DNA from: Inquilinus sp. Marseille-Q2685
Lineage (GTDB): Bacteria; Pseudomonadota; Alphaproteobacteria; DSM-16000; Inquilinaceae
Assembly: GCF_916619195.1 (NCBI RefSeq)
Contig: NZ_CAKAKL010000001.1
Span: 1-64,000, forward strand
Direction: 5' to 3'
DNA length: 64,000 nt
The notes under the pieces were generated by a model, which was not told where the DNA came from, searched no databases, and worked only from the letters and a program-made list of their open reading frames with translations. This document shows, one piece after another, positions 1 through 8,010 of the stretch. Numbering within the stretch: the stretch's first letter is position 1; the number at the start of each line of letters is the position of its first letter. The translations under genes and the position numbers were made by a program.

Positions 1-562
1 CGTCCTCGCCGTCCTGCGGCGGCAGGAAGCCGAGCTCCTCCATCGCCTCGTCGGCCATCTCCAGCCACTGCTCCACCCGCACCGGGTAGCCCCAGCGCCG
101 GCACAGCGCCGCCACCGCCACCTCCGGCCGGCTGGCCTCGATCAGCTCCACCACCTCCGGCCGCTCCAGCCGCTCATGCATCTCGGCTTCACGGCGGTCG
201 GCCTCCTCGCCGTCCTCGGACATCTCATAGGCCGCCGCCATCATCGCCAGCTGCACCCGCAGCCCGTGCCAGTCCTCCTGCGCCGCCTCCCGCTGCGCCG
301 CCGCCTTGCGCTTCTCCTCCACCTGCCGCGACAGCTTGTCCTCCAACAGCAGGGTCAGCCGCAGCGACCGGGTCACGACGGCGATCCGCTGGCCATAGTC
401 GACGCCGGGCTGCGGCGCCTCCACCGCTTCCGTGCGGGTGGCCTCGATGATCTCCATATGGACGTCCGCCGCCCGGGCGAGCATGCGCAGATGCCGTGCC
501 GCCCGCTCCTCCTGAAGAGCGGGCGGGGCCTCCGATGTCCGATCGGTCTGCGTCGCGTCCAT
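1..562 (-). CDS. Hypothetical protein, 3' end cut by window edge
   Basis: An open frame runs from an ATG at 562 off the left edge of the window, giving at least 187 residues with no stop. The codon bias matches the neighbouring genes (third positions almost all G or C). The protein is charged and helical, rich in Glu, Arg and Ala. A central stretch reads IAVVTRSLRLTLLLEDKLSR and is followed by a Lys/Glu/Ala-rich segment with coiled-coil character. I see no signal peptide, membrane segment or enzymatic motif. An in-frame ATG at 574 is an alternative start; neither has a convincing Shine-Dalgarno. I do not recognise the family, so function is unknown. That it is a real gene is fairly secure; the start is not. 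Confidence 0.6.
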   Translation of the reverse strand, partial: MDATQTDRTSEAPPALQEERAARHLRMLARAADVHMEIIEATRTEAVEAPQPGVDYGQRIAVVTRSLRLTLLLEDKLSRQVEEKRKAAAQREAAQEDWHGLRVQLAMMAAAYEMSEDGEEADRREAEMHERLERPEVVELIEASRPEVAVAALCRRWGYPVRVEQWLEMADEAMEELGFLPPQDGED

Positions 563-670
563 GGAACATAGCATGAACGTGCGTGACCGATAATACTACT
601 GCGATCGTGGTCCCGGCCTGCAGGCCGGATCCGGGCGTCCGACACCTTCGAAATCGATTCCAGCGGTGCC

Positions 671-709
671 AAACCCCTCCCCCTTGCCCCCTCCCGCGGG
701 GGGAGGAGG
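671..709. repeat. C-rich palindromic intergenic repeat (CCCCTCC family)
   Basis: A C-tract followed by a G-tract (AAACCCCTCCC ... GGGGGGAGGAGG) folds on itself. Two more copies of the same family lie at 14196-14235 (inverted) and 14319-14360, both between genes. This copy directly abuts the kinase remnant that follows, so it may mark the deletion junction. Confidence 0.6.
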
Positions 710-858
710 AGATCGCGCTGGCGCCGACCGTCCCCGGGGCGGCGCTGTTCGAGGCCCATGACGACGATCCGGCCCTGGCGGGGCTCGAGATCGCGCTGAA
801 GGGCGGCCAGATGGGCGCGCCCGACCATTTCCTGCGGATCAAGGCCGGGGGCGGGTGA
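710..858 (+). pseudogene. C-terminal remnant of four-carbon acid-sugar kinase (DUF1537/OtnK-DtnK family)
   Basis: The last 48 or so codons of this reading frame encode a protein tail: PTVPGAALFEA, then LEIALKGGQMGAPDHFLRI, then a stop. This resembles the conserved C-terminus of four-carbon acid-sugar kinases, which typically reads PGVP...LALKSGNFGGPDFFLRA. No start codon or upstream kinase sequence is present; upstream of about 710 the frame runs into a palindromic repeat. In DtnK/OtnK catabolic loci this kinase phosphorylates D-threonate or D-erythronate for a PdxA2-type dehydrogenase. Such a dehydrogenase, a TTT transporter and a GntR regulator all lie just downstream here. I read it as the stump of a deleted kinase gene. 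Family assignment is by recognition only. Confidence 0.55.
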
Positions 859-888
859 TCCGCGAGTGCGGCGAAGTGGGCCTGTCCA

Positions 889-2406
889 TCAGTGCGTGCG
901 GATGCGGAACAGGCGACCCGGCCGCGCCGCGCCCAGCACGCGGCCGATCAGCGGCCAGGCCAGCATGACGAGGCCGAGCGTGGCGATGCTGCCGACCAGG
1001 GCGTTCGACCAGAACACCGACAGGTCGCCGCCGGACATGATCATCGATTGGCGGAACGCGTCTTCCGCCTTGTCGCCCAGCACCATGGCCAGCACGAGGG
1101 GGGCGATCGGGTAGTCCAGCCGCTTGAAGACGTAGCCGGCGATGCCGAAGGCCAGCACCAGCCCCATGTCGAAGGGCGAGTTGGCGACGGTGTAGGCGCC
1201 GGCGAAGCACACCACCACGATCACCGGCCCGATCACGGCGAAGGGGATGCGCAGGATGGCGCTGAACACCGGCACGGTCGCCAGCACCAAGGCGACGGCG
1301 ACGACATTGCCCAGATACATGCTGGCGATCAGGCCCCAGACGAAGTCCGGCTGATCGATGAACAGCATCGGGCCGGGCGTCAGGCCCCAGATCATCAGCC
1401 CGCCCATCATCACCGCGGCGGTGGCCGACCCCGGCACGCCCAGCGCCAGCATCGGCAGGATGGCGCAGGTGCCGGCGGAATGGTCGGCGGCCTCGGGCGA
1501 GACGATGCCGGCCGGGTCGCCCTTGCCGAAGCCCTCCTTGCGGCGGGCGAAGCGCCGGGCCAGGCCGTAGCTCATGAAGCTGGCGGCGGTCGGGCCGCCG
1601 GGGGTGATGCCCATCCAGCAGCCGACCAGCACGCTGCGCAGCAGCGCCAGCCATTGCCGCGGCAGCTCGCGCATGGCGCGGCCGACGTCGCGCAAGCCCA
1701 CCCGGGCGCGGATGCCGTCGAAGCGCAGCCCTTCCTCCATGGTCAGGATCAGCTCGCCGATGCCGAACAGGCCGATCACCGCGACCAGGAAGCTGATGCC
1801 CTTGATCAGGTCGGCCAGGCCGAAGGTCAGCCGCAGATTGCCGGAGACGGTGTCCATCCCGACCGTGGCGAAGGCGAAGCCCAGCATCATCGACACGATG
1901 GTCTTCACCGGCGACCCGCTGCCCATGCCGACGAAGGAGGCGAAGGCCAGGAAGTAGACGGCGAAGAACTCCGGCGAGCTGAAGCGCAGCGCGAACTGCG
2001 CCACCCAGCCGGACAGGAGGGTGATGACCACCACCCCGGCCAGGGCGCCGAACCCGGCCGACAGGAAGGCCAGGGTCAACGCCCGCGCCGCCTGGCCCGC
2101 CCGCGCCATCGGATAGCCGTCGAAGGTGGTGGCGACCGAGGAGGGCTCGCCCGGGATGTTGAACAGGATCGAGGTGGTGGAGCCGCCGAACAGCGCGCCC
2201 CAATACATGCAGCTCAACAGGATGATGGCCGAGACCGGGTCCATGGCGAAGGTCAGCGGCAGCAGCAGCGACACGCCGTTCGGCGCGCCGAGGCCCGGCA
2301 GCACCCCGACCAGGATGCCGAGCATCACGCCCAGCACCATCAGCATCAGGTGATAGCCGCTCAGGACGGTGCCGAAGCCGTCGACGAGATGGGCGAGGTT
2401 GTCCAC
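889..2406 (-). CDS. tctA: Tripartite tricarboxylate transporter permease TctA
   Basis: This is the large permease subunit of a TTT (TctABC) carboxylate uptake system, 505 residues as expected. It is hydrophobic throughout with about 11-12 membrane segments. The N-terminal family signature is visible: LGVMLGILVGVLPGLGAPNGVSLLLPLTF at roughly residues 26-55, with the PGLG turn. The central block LPMLALGVPGSATAAVMMGGL matches the second conserved repeat. Translation starts at a GTG preceded by GGAG. It is the last gene of the run tctC-tctB-tctA, 16 nt after tctB. The family carries citrate, tartrate and other carboxylates. The neighbouring PdxA-type dehydrogenase and kinase remnant suggest a four-carbon sugar acid here, which is inference. 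Confidence 0.95.
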   Translation of the reverse strand: MDNLAHLVDGFGTVLSGYHLMLMVLGVMLGILVGVLPGLGAPNGVSLLLPLTFAMDPVSAIILLSCMYWGALFGGSTTSILFNIPGEPSSVATTFDGYPMARAGQAARALTLAFLSAGFGALAGVVVITLLSGWVAQFALRFSSPEFFAVYFLAFASFVGMGSGSPVKTIVSMMLGFAFATVGMDTVSGNLRLTFGLADLIKGISFLVAVIGLFGIGELILTMEEGLRFDGIRARVGLRDVGRAMRELPRQWLALLRSVLVGCWMGITPGGPTAASFMSYGLARRFARRKEGFGKGDPAGIVSPEAADHSAGTCAILPMLALGVPGSATAAVMMGGLMIWGLTPGPMLFIDQPDFVWGLIASMYLGNVVAVALVLATVPVFSAILRIPFAVIGPVIVVVCFAGAYTVANSPFDMGLVLAFGIAGYVFKRLDYPIAPLVLAMVLGDKAEDAFRQSMIMSGGDLSVFWSNALVGSIATLGLVMLAWPLIGRVLGAARPGRLFRIRTH

Positions 2407-2422
2407 GGGAGGTCTCCGGATG

Positions 2423-2929
2423 TCAGGCGAGGCCGAGCCAGGCCTCGACCGGGCCCTTCAGCAGCGGCACCTGGAACCAGGTCTCGAACACCAGCCACAG
2501 CAGGGCGGCGACGCCGAGCCCGACCGGCACGGCGCTGCGCAGCCGGTAGCCTCCCTGCAGCGCCATCACGCCGGCGAGATAGAGGGCGGAGGCGACATAG
2601 AGGCCGAGCGGTATGGACAGCGCGACAAAGGCCGCCATCGGCCCGAAGAAGGCAGCCACCCGGCGCAGCCGCACGCCGTCGAGGAACACGCCGCCATCGC
2701 GGGACCGGATCGTCTGCACCAGCGTGCCGAGGCTGCCGGCGACGATGATCAGGCCGACGGCGAAGGGGAAGGTCCCGGGCTCGGGCCCGGCCTCGTTCCA
2801 GCCGATGCCGCTTTGCAGCCCGCCGACTGTGACCGCGGCGCCGACCGCCCCGGTGGCCGCGGAGGCCGCGCATTCCATCGCGAAGCGGGAGATGCCGCGG
2901 CTCTCAGGCTTATGATGCTCAGACATCAC
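2423..2929 (-). CDS. tctB: Tripartite tricarboxylate transporter small subunit TctB
   Basis: This 168-residue protein has about four predicted membrane helices and is the small membrane subunit that pairs with TctA. Visible features are GIGWNEAGPEPGTFPFAVGLIIV, which matches the family motif around the first helix pair, and C-terminal FETWFQVPLLKGPVE, a typical TctB ending (W-F-x-VPLLKG-P). Two adjacent ATG codons make the exact start uncertain by one residue. It lies between tctC and tctA on the same strand. A palindromic repeat separates it from tctC, so it may have its own transcript or the repeat may modulate relative expression. Confidence 0.9.
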   Translation of the reverse strand: MMSEHHKPESRGISRFAMECAASAATGAVGAAVTVGGLQSGIGWNEAGPEPGTFPFAVGLIIVAGSLGTLVQTIRSRDGGVFLDGVRLRRVAAFFGPMAAFVALSIPLGLYVASALYLAGVMALQGGYRLRSAVPVGLGVAALLWLVFETWFQVPLLKGPVEAWLGLA

Positions 2930-2989
2930 CTGTCAGGCCCTTTCATGGTTCCCCTCTCCTTGCGGGACCTTTTCAAAACACCCCTTCCT

Positions 2990-3081
2990 CACCGTCATTG
3001 CGAGGAGGCGAAGCCGACGAAGCAATCCAGGGGTTGGTGCGAGCGGCCCTGGATTGCTTCGCTGCGCTCGCAATGACGGTG
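2990..3081. repeat. Dispersed palindromic repeat, family A (copy 1)
   Basis: An inverted repeat of about 92 bp begins CACCGTCATTGCGAGGAGG and ends CTCGCAATGACGGTG, with inner arms GAAGCAATCCAGG / CCTGGATTGCTTCG. The same family occurs at 38430-38520, 48681-48776 and 55999-56082, and as a copy split by the insertion sequence at 20583-20616 / 22018-22074. It lies between tctC and tctB, inside an apparent operon. Confidence 0.85.
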
Positions 3082-3126
3082 TTGGAAATTCTGAAAAGAT
3101 CTCCCCTTGCGGAGAGGCGCCCTCCG

Positions 3127-4110
3127 TCAGCCGGCGAGCCAGCCCTGCTTCTGGTAGACCGCGCGTACGCGGTCCTGCTCGGCGCGGATATAGGCCTGCC
3201 ATTCCTCGCCGGTCAGGAACCGGCCGCTCTGCGAGCTCTTGGTCAGGTAGTCCTGCCATTCCGGCGTCTCGCTGACCTTGCGCAGCAGGTCGGTGTAGAA
3301 GGCCGTCGCCTCCGCCGGCACGCCGCCGGGCAGCCAGACCGCGCGCGGCATCTGGTAGCTGTCGATCGGGATGCCTTCGTCGCGGCACAGCGGGATGTCG
3401 GCCCAGCCGAGGTCGCCCGACACCTTCGGGCCAGCCGGCAGGCGCTGGGTGCTGAAGACGCAGAGCGGCCGCACCATCCCGGCCTGCCACTGGCCGCGAT
3501 TCTCGTTCGGGTTGTTGGTGTTGCCGTCGATATGGCCGCCGGCCAGCTGCACCGCGGCCTCGTTGCCGCTCTTGAACGGGACGTAGGTGAAGCGGGCGCC
3601 GGTGGCCTCGCCGACCATGGTGACCAGGGTCTGGTCGACATCCTTGGACTGGCTGCCGCCGAACTTCAGCGCCCCGGGCTTCTCCTTGGCCGCGGCCAGC
3701 AGCTCGGCCGCCGACTTGTAGGGCGACTCGCCGTTCACCCACAGCACGAACTCGTCCATCGCCATCGCCGCCACCGGGGTCAGGTCCTCCGGCGCGTAGG
3801 GCAGGTTGGCGACGAAGGGCAGCAGGTATTCGTTGTTGGTGCCGAACACCAGCTTGTGCGGATCGCCGGCGGCGCCCTTGCCGTAGACGAAGCCTTCGGC
3901 GCCGCTGCCGCCGCCCTTGTTGGTGACGACGATCGGCCGGTCCAGCAGCTTGTGCTTGACGATGATCGCCTGCACGGCGCGGGCGAAGCTGTCGGTGCCG
4001 CCGCCGGGGCCGGAGGTGACGACGAACTCGATCGGCTTCTGGGGTTCCCAGGCCTGGGCGGACGCCACCGGCAGCAGCGCGGCCAGCGCCAGGGTCAGTT
4101 GCTTGAGCAT
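3127..4110 (-). CDS. tctC: TTT-family periplasmic solute-binding protein TctC
   Basis: This is the extracytoplasmic binding protein of the TTT system, 327 residues. A signal peptide (MLKQLTLALAALLPVASAQA, probable cleavage after residue 20) is followed by WEPQKPIEFVVTSGPGGGTDSFAR. The PGGGTD loop binds the carboxylate in this Bug/TctC family. NKGGGSGAEG at about residue 65 is the second conserved ligand loop. The GAQSKD-type block appears as GGSQSKDVDQTL. It is the first gene of the transporter run and lies 39 nt downstream of the PdxA-type gene, so it is probably co-transcribed with it. The substrate cannot be read from sequence. Confidence 0.93.
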   Translation of the reverse strand: MLKQLTLALAALLPVASAQAWEPQKPIEFVVTSGPGGGTDSFARAVQAIIVKHKLLDRPIVVTNKGGGSGAEGFVYGKGAAGDPHKLVFGTNNEYLLPFVANLPYAPEDLTPVAAMAMDEFVLWVNGESPYKSAAELLAAAKEKPGALKFGGSQSKDVDQTLVTMVGEATGARFTYVPFKSGNEAAVQLAGGHIDGNTNNPNENRGQWQAGMVRPLCVFSTQRLPAGPKVSGDLGWADIPLCRDEGIPIDSYQMPRAVWLPGGVPAEATAFYTDLLRKVSETPEWQDYLTKSSQSGRFLTGEEWQAYIRAEQDRVRAVYQKQGWLAG

Positions 4111-4149
4111 CTTCGTTCTCCTCCCTTTGCGTGTGGTTGACGGGCCGGA

Positions 4150-5187
4150 TCAGCCGGCCGGGGCGCGCCTCCGGGCCGCCATGCGGGCGGCCAGCAGCAC
4201 CGCGGCGCGGCTGGCGCCGATATCGGCGACGCCTTGGCCGGCGATGTCGTAGGCGGTGCCGTGGGCAGGGGTGCAGATCGGGAAGGGGAAGCCGCCCAGC
4301 ATGGTGACGCCGCGGTCGAAGCCCATCAGCTTCATCGCGATCTGCCCCTGGTCGTGATACATGGTCAGCACCGCGTGGCAGCCTTCCTTCGGCGCCCGCA
4401 GGAAGACGGTGTCGGCCGGGTAGGGGCCGACGACGTCCAGGCCCTCCGCCGCCGCGGCGCGGACCGCGGGGCCGATCACCTCGATCTCCTCGCGCCCGAA
4501 ATTGCCGCCGTCGCCGGCATGCGGGTTCAGCCCGGCCACGGCGATGCGCGGCCGGTCGATCCCGGCGGCGCGGAGGCAGCCGGCGGTCAGCGCCAGCTCG
4601 GCCCGGATGCCGTCCGCGGTGATCGCCGCGGCCACGGCCGACAGCGGGATATGCGAGGTGACCCGCGCATTCCAGATCGTGTCCAGGATGTTGAATTCGC
4701 GGGCGGCGCCGGACCAGCCGATGGCGTCCGCGACGAAGCGGATCTCGTCGTCGTAGCCGGGATACGCATAGCGCATCGCCTGCTTGTTGAACGGGGTGAA
4801 GCACACCGCGTCGGCCCCACCGGAAGCGGCGAGCTGCAGCGCCCGGCGGAAGTTCTCGGACGCGAATCTGCCACCCGCCAGCGTCGCCTCGCGCGGCGTC
4901 ACCTCGGCCGGGTCGAGGTGGCGCAGGTCAACCAGCACTGGCCGGTCGTCCGGCGCCTTCTCCTCGGTGATCACCTCGAGGTCCAGCGTGACGCCGGCCG
5001 TCCGGGCCCCGGCGTCGAGGATGCGGCGGTCGCCGAACACGACAAAGCGGGCGGCGGCGCGGATCTCGTCCAGCGCCAGCAGCCGGGCGGTCAGCTCCGG
5101 GCTGATCCCGGCGGGATCGCCCATCGCCAAGGCGATGACGGGACGGGCGGAGGCTTCGGTCGGCCGGATGTCGGGCTGGGCTGCCAC
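4150..5187 (-). CDS. PdxA/PdxA2-type 4-phospho-acid dehydrogenase
   Basis: This is an NAD-dependent, metal-dependent dehydrogenase of the PdxA superfamily, 345 residues. Family blocks in order are ALAMGDPAGISPEL (residues about 22-35), CFTPFNKQAMRYAYPGYDDE, TSHIPL, AGLNPHAGDGGNFGREE, GPYPADTVF, TMYHDQGQIAMKLMGFD and CTPAHGTAYDIAGQGVAD. The His and Asp residues of these blocks are the metal and substrate ligands in PdxA. Catabolic PdxA2 enzymes oxidise 4-phospho-D-threonate or -erythronate, whereas true PdxA makes vitamin B6. Clustering with a TTT transporter, GntR regulator and kinase remnant favours the catabolic role. The GTG at 5187 is chosen for its GGGGAG Shine-Dalgarno; upstream ATGs would overlap the operator region. 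Confidence 0.85.
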   Translation of the reverse strand: MAAQPDIRPTEASARPVIALAMGDPAGISPELTARLLALDEIRAAARFVVFGDRRILDAGARTAGVTLDLEVITEEKAPDDRPVLVDLRHLDPAEVTPREATLAGGRFASENFRRALQLAASGGADAVCFTPFNKQAMRYAYPGYDDEIRFVADAIGWSGAAREFNILDTIWNARVTSHIPLSAVAAAITADGIRAELALTAGCLRAAGIDRPRIAVAGLNPHAGDGGNFGREEIEVIGPAVRAAAAEGLDVVGPYPADTVFLRAPKEGCHAVLTMYHDQGQIAMKLMGFDRGVTMLGGFPFPICTPAHGTAYDIAGQGVADIGASRAAVLLAARMAARRRAPAG

Positions 5188-5227
5188 GGTGCTCCCCAAG
5201 ATCTTCTTGCTTCTGGAGGAGACCATA

Positions 5228-5280
5228 GCAGGCATGCATGCACACATCAAGCATGCTGCACTCTGCATGCAGAATGCTGA
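5228..5280. promoter_or_regulatory. Operator cluster: three GCATGC-centred palindromes
   Basis: The divergent region between the PdxA-type gene and the GntR gene holds three palindromes sharing a GCATGC core: TGCATGCA (5235-5242), AGCATGCT (5250-5257) and the 12-bp perfect TCTGCATGCAGA (5262-5273). Their centres are 15 and 14 bp apart. The placement 5' to both divergent genes suggests a GntR-family operator controlling both. The binding protein is inferred from position. Confidence 0.6.
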
Positions 5281-5353
5281 GATTGACGTCCGGAGGGGTT
5301 CTTCGCCATCCTGGCCAGGCCGGGCGATGCCGCCGGCGGGGCGAGAGGACGGG

Positions 5354-6037
5354 ATGGAACTGGATCTGCAGGACGCGTTGGCCGACAGCCCGGGCGGCCC
5401 GATCGCCCGCCCGTCGCTGCACGACCAGATCGTCGGCCGCATCCGCGACATGGTGATCGAAGGCGTGCTGCCGCCCGGCGCGCGCATCCATGAGGGCCAG
5501 CTGGGGGCGCAGCTCGGCGTGTCCCGCACGCCGCTGCGCGAGGCGCTGAAATACCTGGCCAGCGAGGGGCTCTTGGACCTGGTCCCGGGCCGTGGCGCCG
5601 TGGTCAAGCGCTTCTCCGCCAAAGAGGTGCAGGACATGCTGGCGGTGCTGGGCCTGCTGGAGGCCGAAGCCGGCCGGCTGGCCTGCGCCGATGCCTCGGA
5701 TGCCGGCATCCGCGAGATCCGCGCGCTGCACGACCGGATGCTGGAGCATTACCGCCGGCGCGAGCGGCTGGAATATTTCAAGCTCAACCAGGCCATCCAC
5801 TCCGCCATCCTGCGCCTGTCCGGCAACGCGGCGCTGGTGACGGTGCACGGCATCCTGCAGTCGCGGCTGAAGCGAATCCGCTTCATCGGTAACGGCAGCG
5901 AGGAGAAATGGGCCGCGGCCGTGGCCGATCACGAGGAGATGATCGCCGCCCTCGAAGCCCGGGACCCGGAGCGGCTGGCCGCGATCCTCAGCCGCCACAT
6001 GGCGGAGAGCTGGAACCGGGTGCGGGACGCGATCTGA
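5354..6037 (+). CDS. GntR family (FadR/FCD subfamily) transcriptional regulator
   Basis: A 227-residue one-component regulator. The N-terminal winged helix reads LHDQIVGRIRDMVIEGVLPPGARIHEGQLGAQLGVSRTPLREALKYLASEGLLDLVPGRGAVV (about residues 22-85). This is the GntR HTH with the classic SRTPLREAL recognition helix. The C-terminal half is an all-helical FCD ligand domain with metal-binding-type residues (FKLNQAIHSAI, VADHEEMIAALEARD, LSRHM). The start at ATG 5354 has GAGAGGACGGG upstream. It is divergent from the PdxA-type gene and TTT operon, with palindromic sites between. The likely effector is a sugar acid or its phosphate, by analogy with other FCD regulators beside PdxA2 loci. Confidence 0.9.
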   Translation: MELDLQDALADSPGGPIARPSLHDQIVGRIRDMVIEGVLPPGARIHEGQLGAQLGVSRTPLREALKYLASEGLLDLVPGRGAVVKRFSAKEVQDMLAVLGLLEAEAGRLACADASDAGIREIRALHDRMLEHYRRRERLEYFKLNQAIHSAILRLSGNAALVTVHGILQSRLKRIRFIGNGSEEKWAAAVADHEEMIAALEARDPERLAAILSRHMAESWNRVRDAI

Positions 6038-6079
6038 GAGCGTGGGGCCGATGGAAGGGCCTTCATGACCTCTTTTCAA

Positions 6080-6157
6080 TGTCATGCCCGGGCTTGACCC
6101 AGGCATCCAGAAGGTCTCGACACCCTCTGGATTGCCGGGTCAAGCCCGGCAATGACA
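6080..6157. repeat. Palindromic intergenic repeat, family B (GGGTCAAGCCCGG type)
   Basis: The inverted repeat TGTCATGCCCGGGCTTGACCC ... GGGTCAAGCCCGGCAATGACA spans 78 bp in the gap between the convergent GntR and GH36 genes. It may act as a bidirectional terminator. A half-copy (TCATTGCCGGGCTTGAC) lies near 27908-27924. Confidence 0.75.
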
Positions 6158-6180
6158 GGAAGGATGCGGCCTGAGAGCCG

Positions 6181-8010
6181 TTACAGCACCAGCGTCTCGT
6201 GCGGACGCAGGGAGACGGTGCGGGCGGCGCCTCCGGTGACCGATGCCGGCACCGTGCCCTCGAACGGCCGGTCGCCGGCGTTGAACAGGCTGACCAGGTC
6301 GCCGCCCGGGAGGCCGCTCACCCGCTGCACGATCAGGTCGCCGAGCCCGTCCGGATCCGGCCGGCCGACGGCGGCGCCGAGGCGCGGGAAGTCGCAGGGC
6401 CGGGCCCGGCCGTCCCCCAGCAGCTCGCGCAGCAGCGCCTTGCGTGCCGGGGAAAGCTCGCCGAGATGGTCGCTGGTCATCAGCACGCCGCCAGCGAGGC
6501 CGGCGAACCGTGCCAGGGAGTCGGCCTCGGCGTCCGACAGCTCGTGGAAGCGGTCGCGCAGCAGGATGCAGTCGGGGTCGGCCTGCCACAGGATGCCGTT
6601 GGCGAAGCTGCGGGTGGTCTGGTCGCGCAGCAGCGATTCCGCGGACTGATGACCGCTCCAGGACACGCCGATGTCGCGGCCGATGCGCATGGCGTCGACC
6701 AGCCCAATGGGGGCGAAGATCGGCGAGCCGCAACCGAGCCACAGCGCGTCGCCGATCTCCTCGCGGATCAGCCGGGCCATCCGCATCCACACCTCGATCC
6801 GGGTCAGCCCGCCGCGGTGCCAGCGGGCGCGGTCGGGGCCGAACTCCGACCCCGCATTCATGAAGTCGGTCTTGAAGTAGCGGCAGCCCCAATGCCGCGC
6901 CCAGATCCGGAACACGCCGCGGATATAGGCCTCGGCCTCCGGGTGGGTGACATCGAGGACGTAATACTCCTCGCTGCGCTTGTGCCAGCGGAACTCGCCG
7001 TAGAACTTGGAGTAGACGACGGGCGCCTCACGGTCGCGCCGGCGCACCACCCAGTCGGGATGGTCGCGGTAGAGCCGGCTGCGGTTGCCGACCAGGAAGG
7101 GCGCGATCCACAGGCCGGGGACGAAGCCGGCGGCGGCGATGTCGGCCAGCAGCGGGGCCATGCCGCGCGGGAATTGCGGCTTCACCTCCAGCCAGTCGCC
7201 CATCTCCGGCGTGAAGCCGTCATCGATCTGGAACACGCGCAGCGGCAGCCCCTCGGCCTTCGCCTGCCGCGCGCCCTCCAGGTGGTCGAGCAGGTTCTCC
7301 TCGGTGATCGCGGCGTAGAGGTTGTACCAGGAGCACCAGCCGGTGATGCGCTCTCCGGCGATGCGCGGCGGCAGCGGCGAGGCCTCGGCCACCGCCCGGG
7401 CCCAGACGCGCAGGCCTTCCTCCACCGCCGCATGATCGAACAGGGCGAACCATTCGGAGACGGCGTTGCCATCGTGCGGGGCGTGATCCCAGAGGGCTTC
7501 GAGGGTGATGGCAAAGCCGTCCGCCGCCGGCCGGAAGCCGAAGCGGTGCTGGAACCGGTCGTGGCGCAGCGCGCCGAGCACTGTCCCGCCGTCGCCCTCG
7601 CGCGGCAGCAGCTGGGTCATGGCGTATCCGGTCGCGGCCTTCTCGTCGCCGGAAGCGAGGCGGTCGTGTGTGACGAAGAAGCTGCCGTCCCAGCTGTGAT
7701 AGCCGGTGCGGAGACAGGCTCGGGCCGGCCCAGCGCGGCCGATCTCGATGCCGAGGGCCGTCAACGGCTGCTCGGGCGGCCGGCCGTCGAGCACGAAGCG
7801 GAAGGCGAAGCCGGGCGTCCCACCGAAGTCGCGGCGCTCGACCTCCAGCCGGAAGCTGCCTCCTTCGGCGGGCCATTCCGCGGTCCAGCCGCCGGCCTCA
7901 TGCCGGATGGTCGGCACCCCGTGCACCGCCTCGCCGTCAATGACGGGCACGATCTCCGCCAGTCGAATGGAGGACCCCTGAAAGGCGAGGGCGTCGGCGT
8001 CGAACCGCAT
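6181..8010 (-). CDS. GH36-type alpha-galactosidase
   Basis: A 609-residue glycoside hydrolase of clan GH-D with no signal peptide, hence cytoplasmic. The N-terminal beta domain is followed by the TIM barrel. Landmarks are WCSWYNLYAAIT, FQIDDGF, GLWIAPFL, then RYFKTDFMN with the presumed nucleophile Asp382, and DAMRIGRDIG with the presumed acid/base Asp446. The 64-residue spacing is close to that of characterised GH36 enzymes. The ATG at 8010 overlaps the upstream stop as TGATG, so it is translationally coupled and is the last gene of the carbohydrate operon. The family hydrolyses terminal alpha-galactosides such as melibiose or raffinose, but the exact substrate is unknown. Confidence 0.88.
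   Translation of the reverse strand: MRFDADALAFQGSSIRLAEIVPVIDGEAVHGVPTIRHEAGGWTAEWPAEGGSFRLEVERRDFGGTPGFAFRFVLDGRPPEQPLTALGIEIGRAGPARACLRTGYHSWDGSFFVTHDRLASGDEKAATGYAMTQLLPREGDGGTVLGALRHDRFQHRFGFRPAADGFAITLEALWDHAPHDGNAVSEWFALFDHAAVEEGLRVWARAVAEASPLPPRIAGERITGWCSWYNLYAAITEENLLDHLEGARQAKAEGLPLRVFQIDDGFTPEMGDWLEVKPQFPRGMAPLLADIAAAGFVPGLWIAPFLVGNRSRLYRDHPDWVVRRRDREAPVVYSKFYGEFRWHKRSEEYYVLDVTHPEAEAYIRGVFRIWARHWGCRYFKTDFMNAGSEFGPDRARWHRGGLTRIEVWMRMARLIREEIGDALWLGCGSPIFAPIGLVDAMRIGRDIGVSWSGHQSAESLLRDQTTRSFANGILWQADPDCILLRDRFHELSDAEADSLARFAGLAGGVLMTSDHLGELSPARKALLRELLGDGRARPCDFPRLGAAVGRPDPDGLGDLIVQRVSGLPGGDLVSLFNAGDRPFEGTVPASVTGGAARTVSLRPHETLVL

Noticed and set aside
892-2748. A 618-codon plus-strand frame opposite tctA/tctB
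   Set aside because: Compositionally biased antisense of two well-recognised genes.
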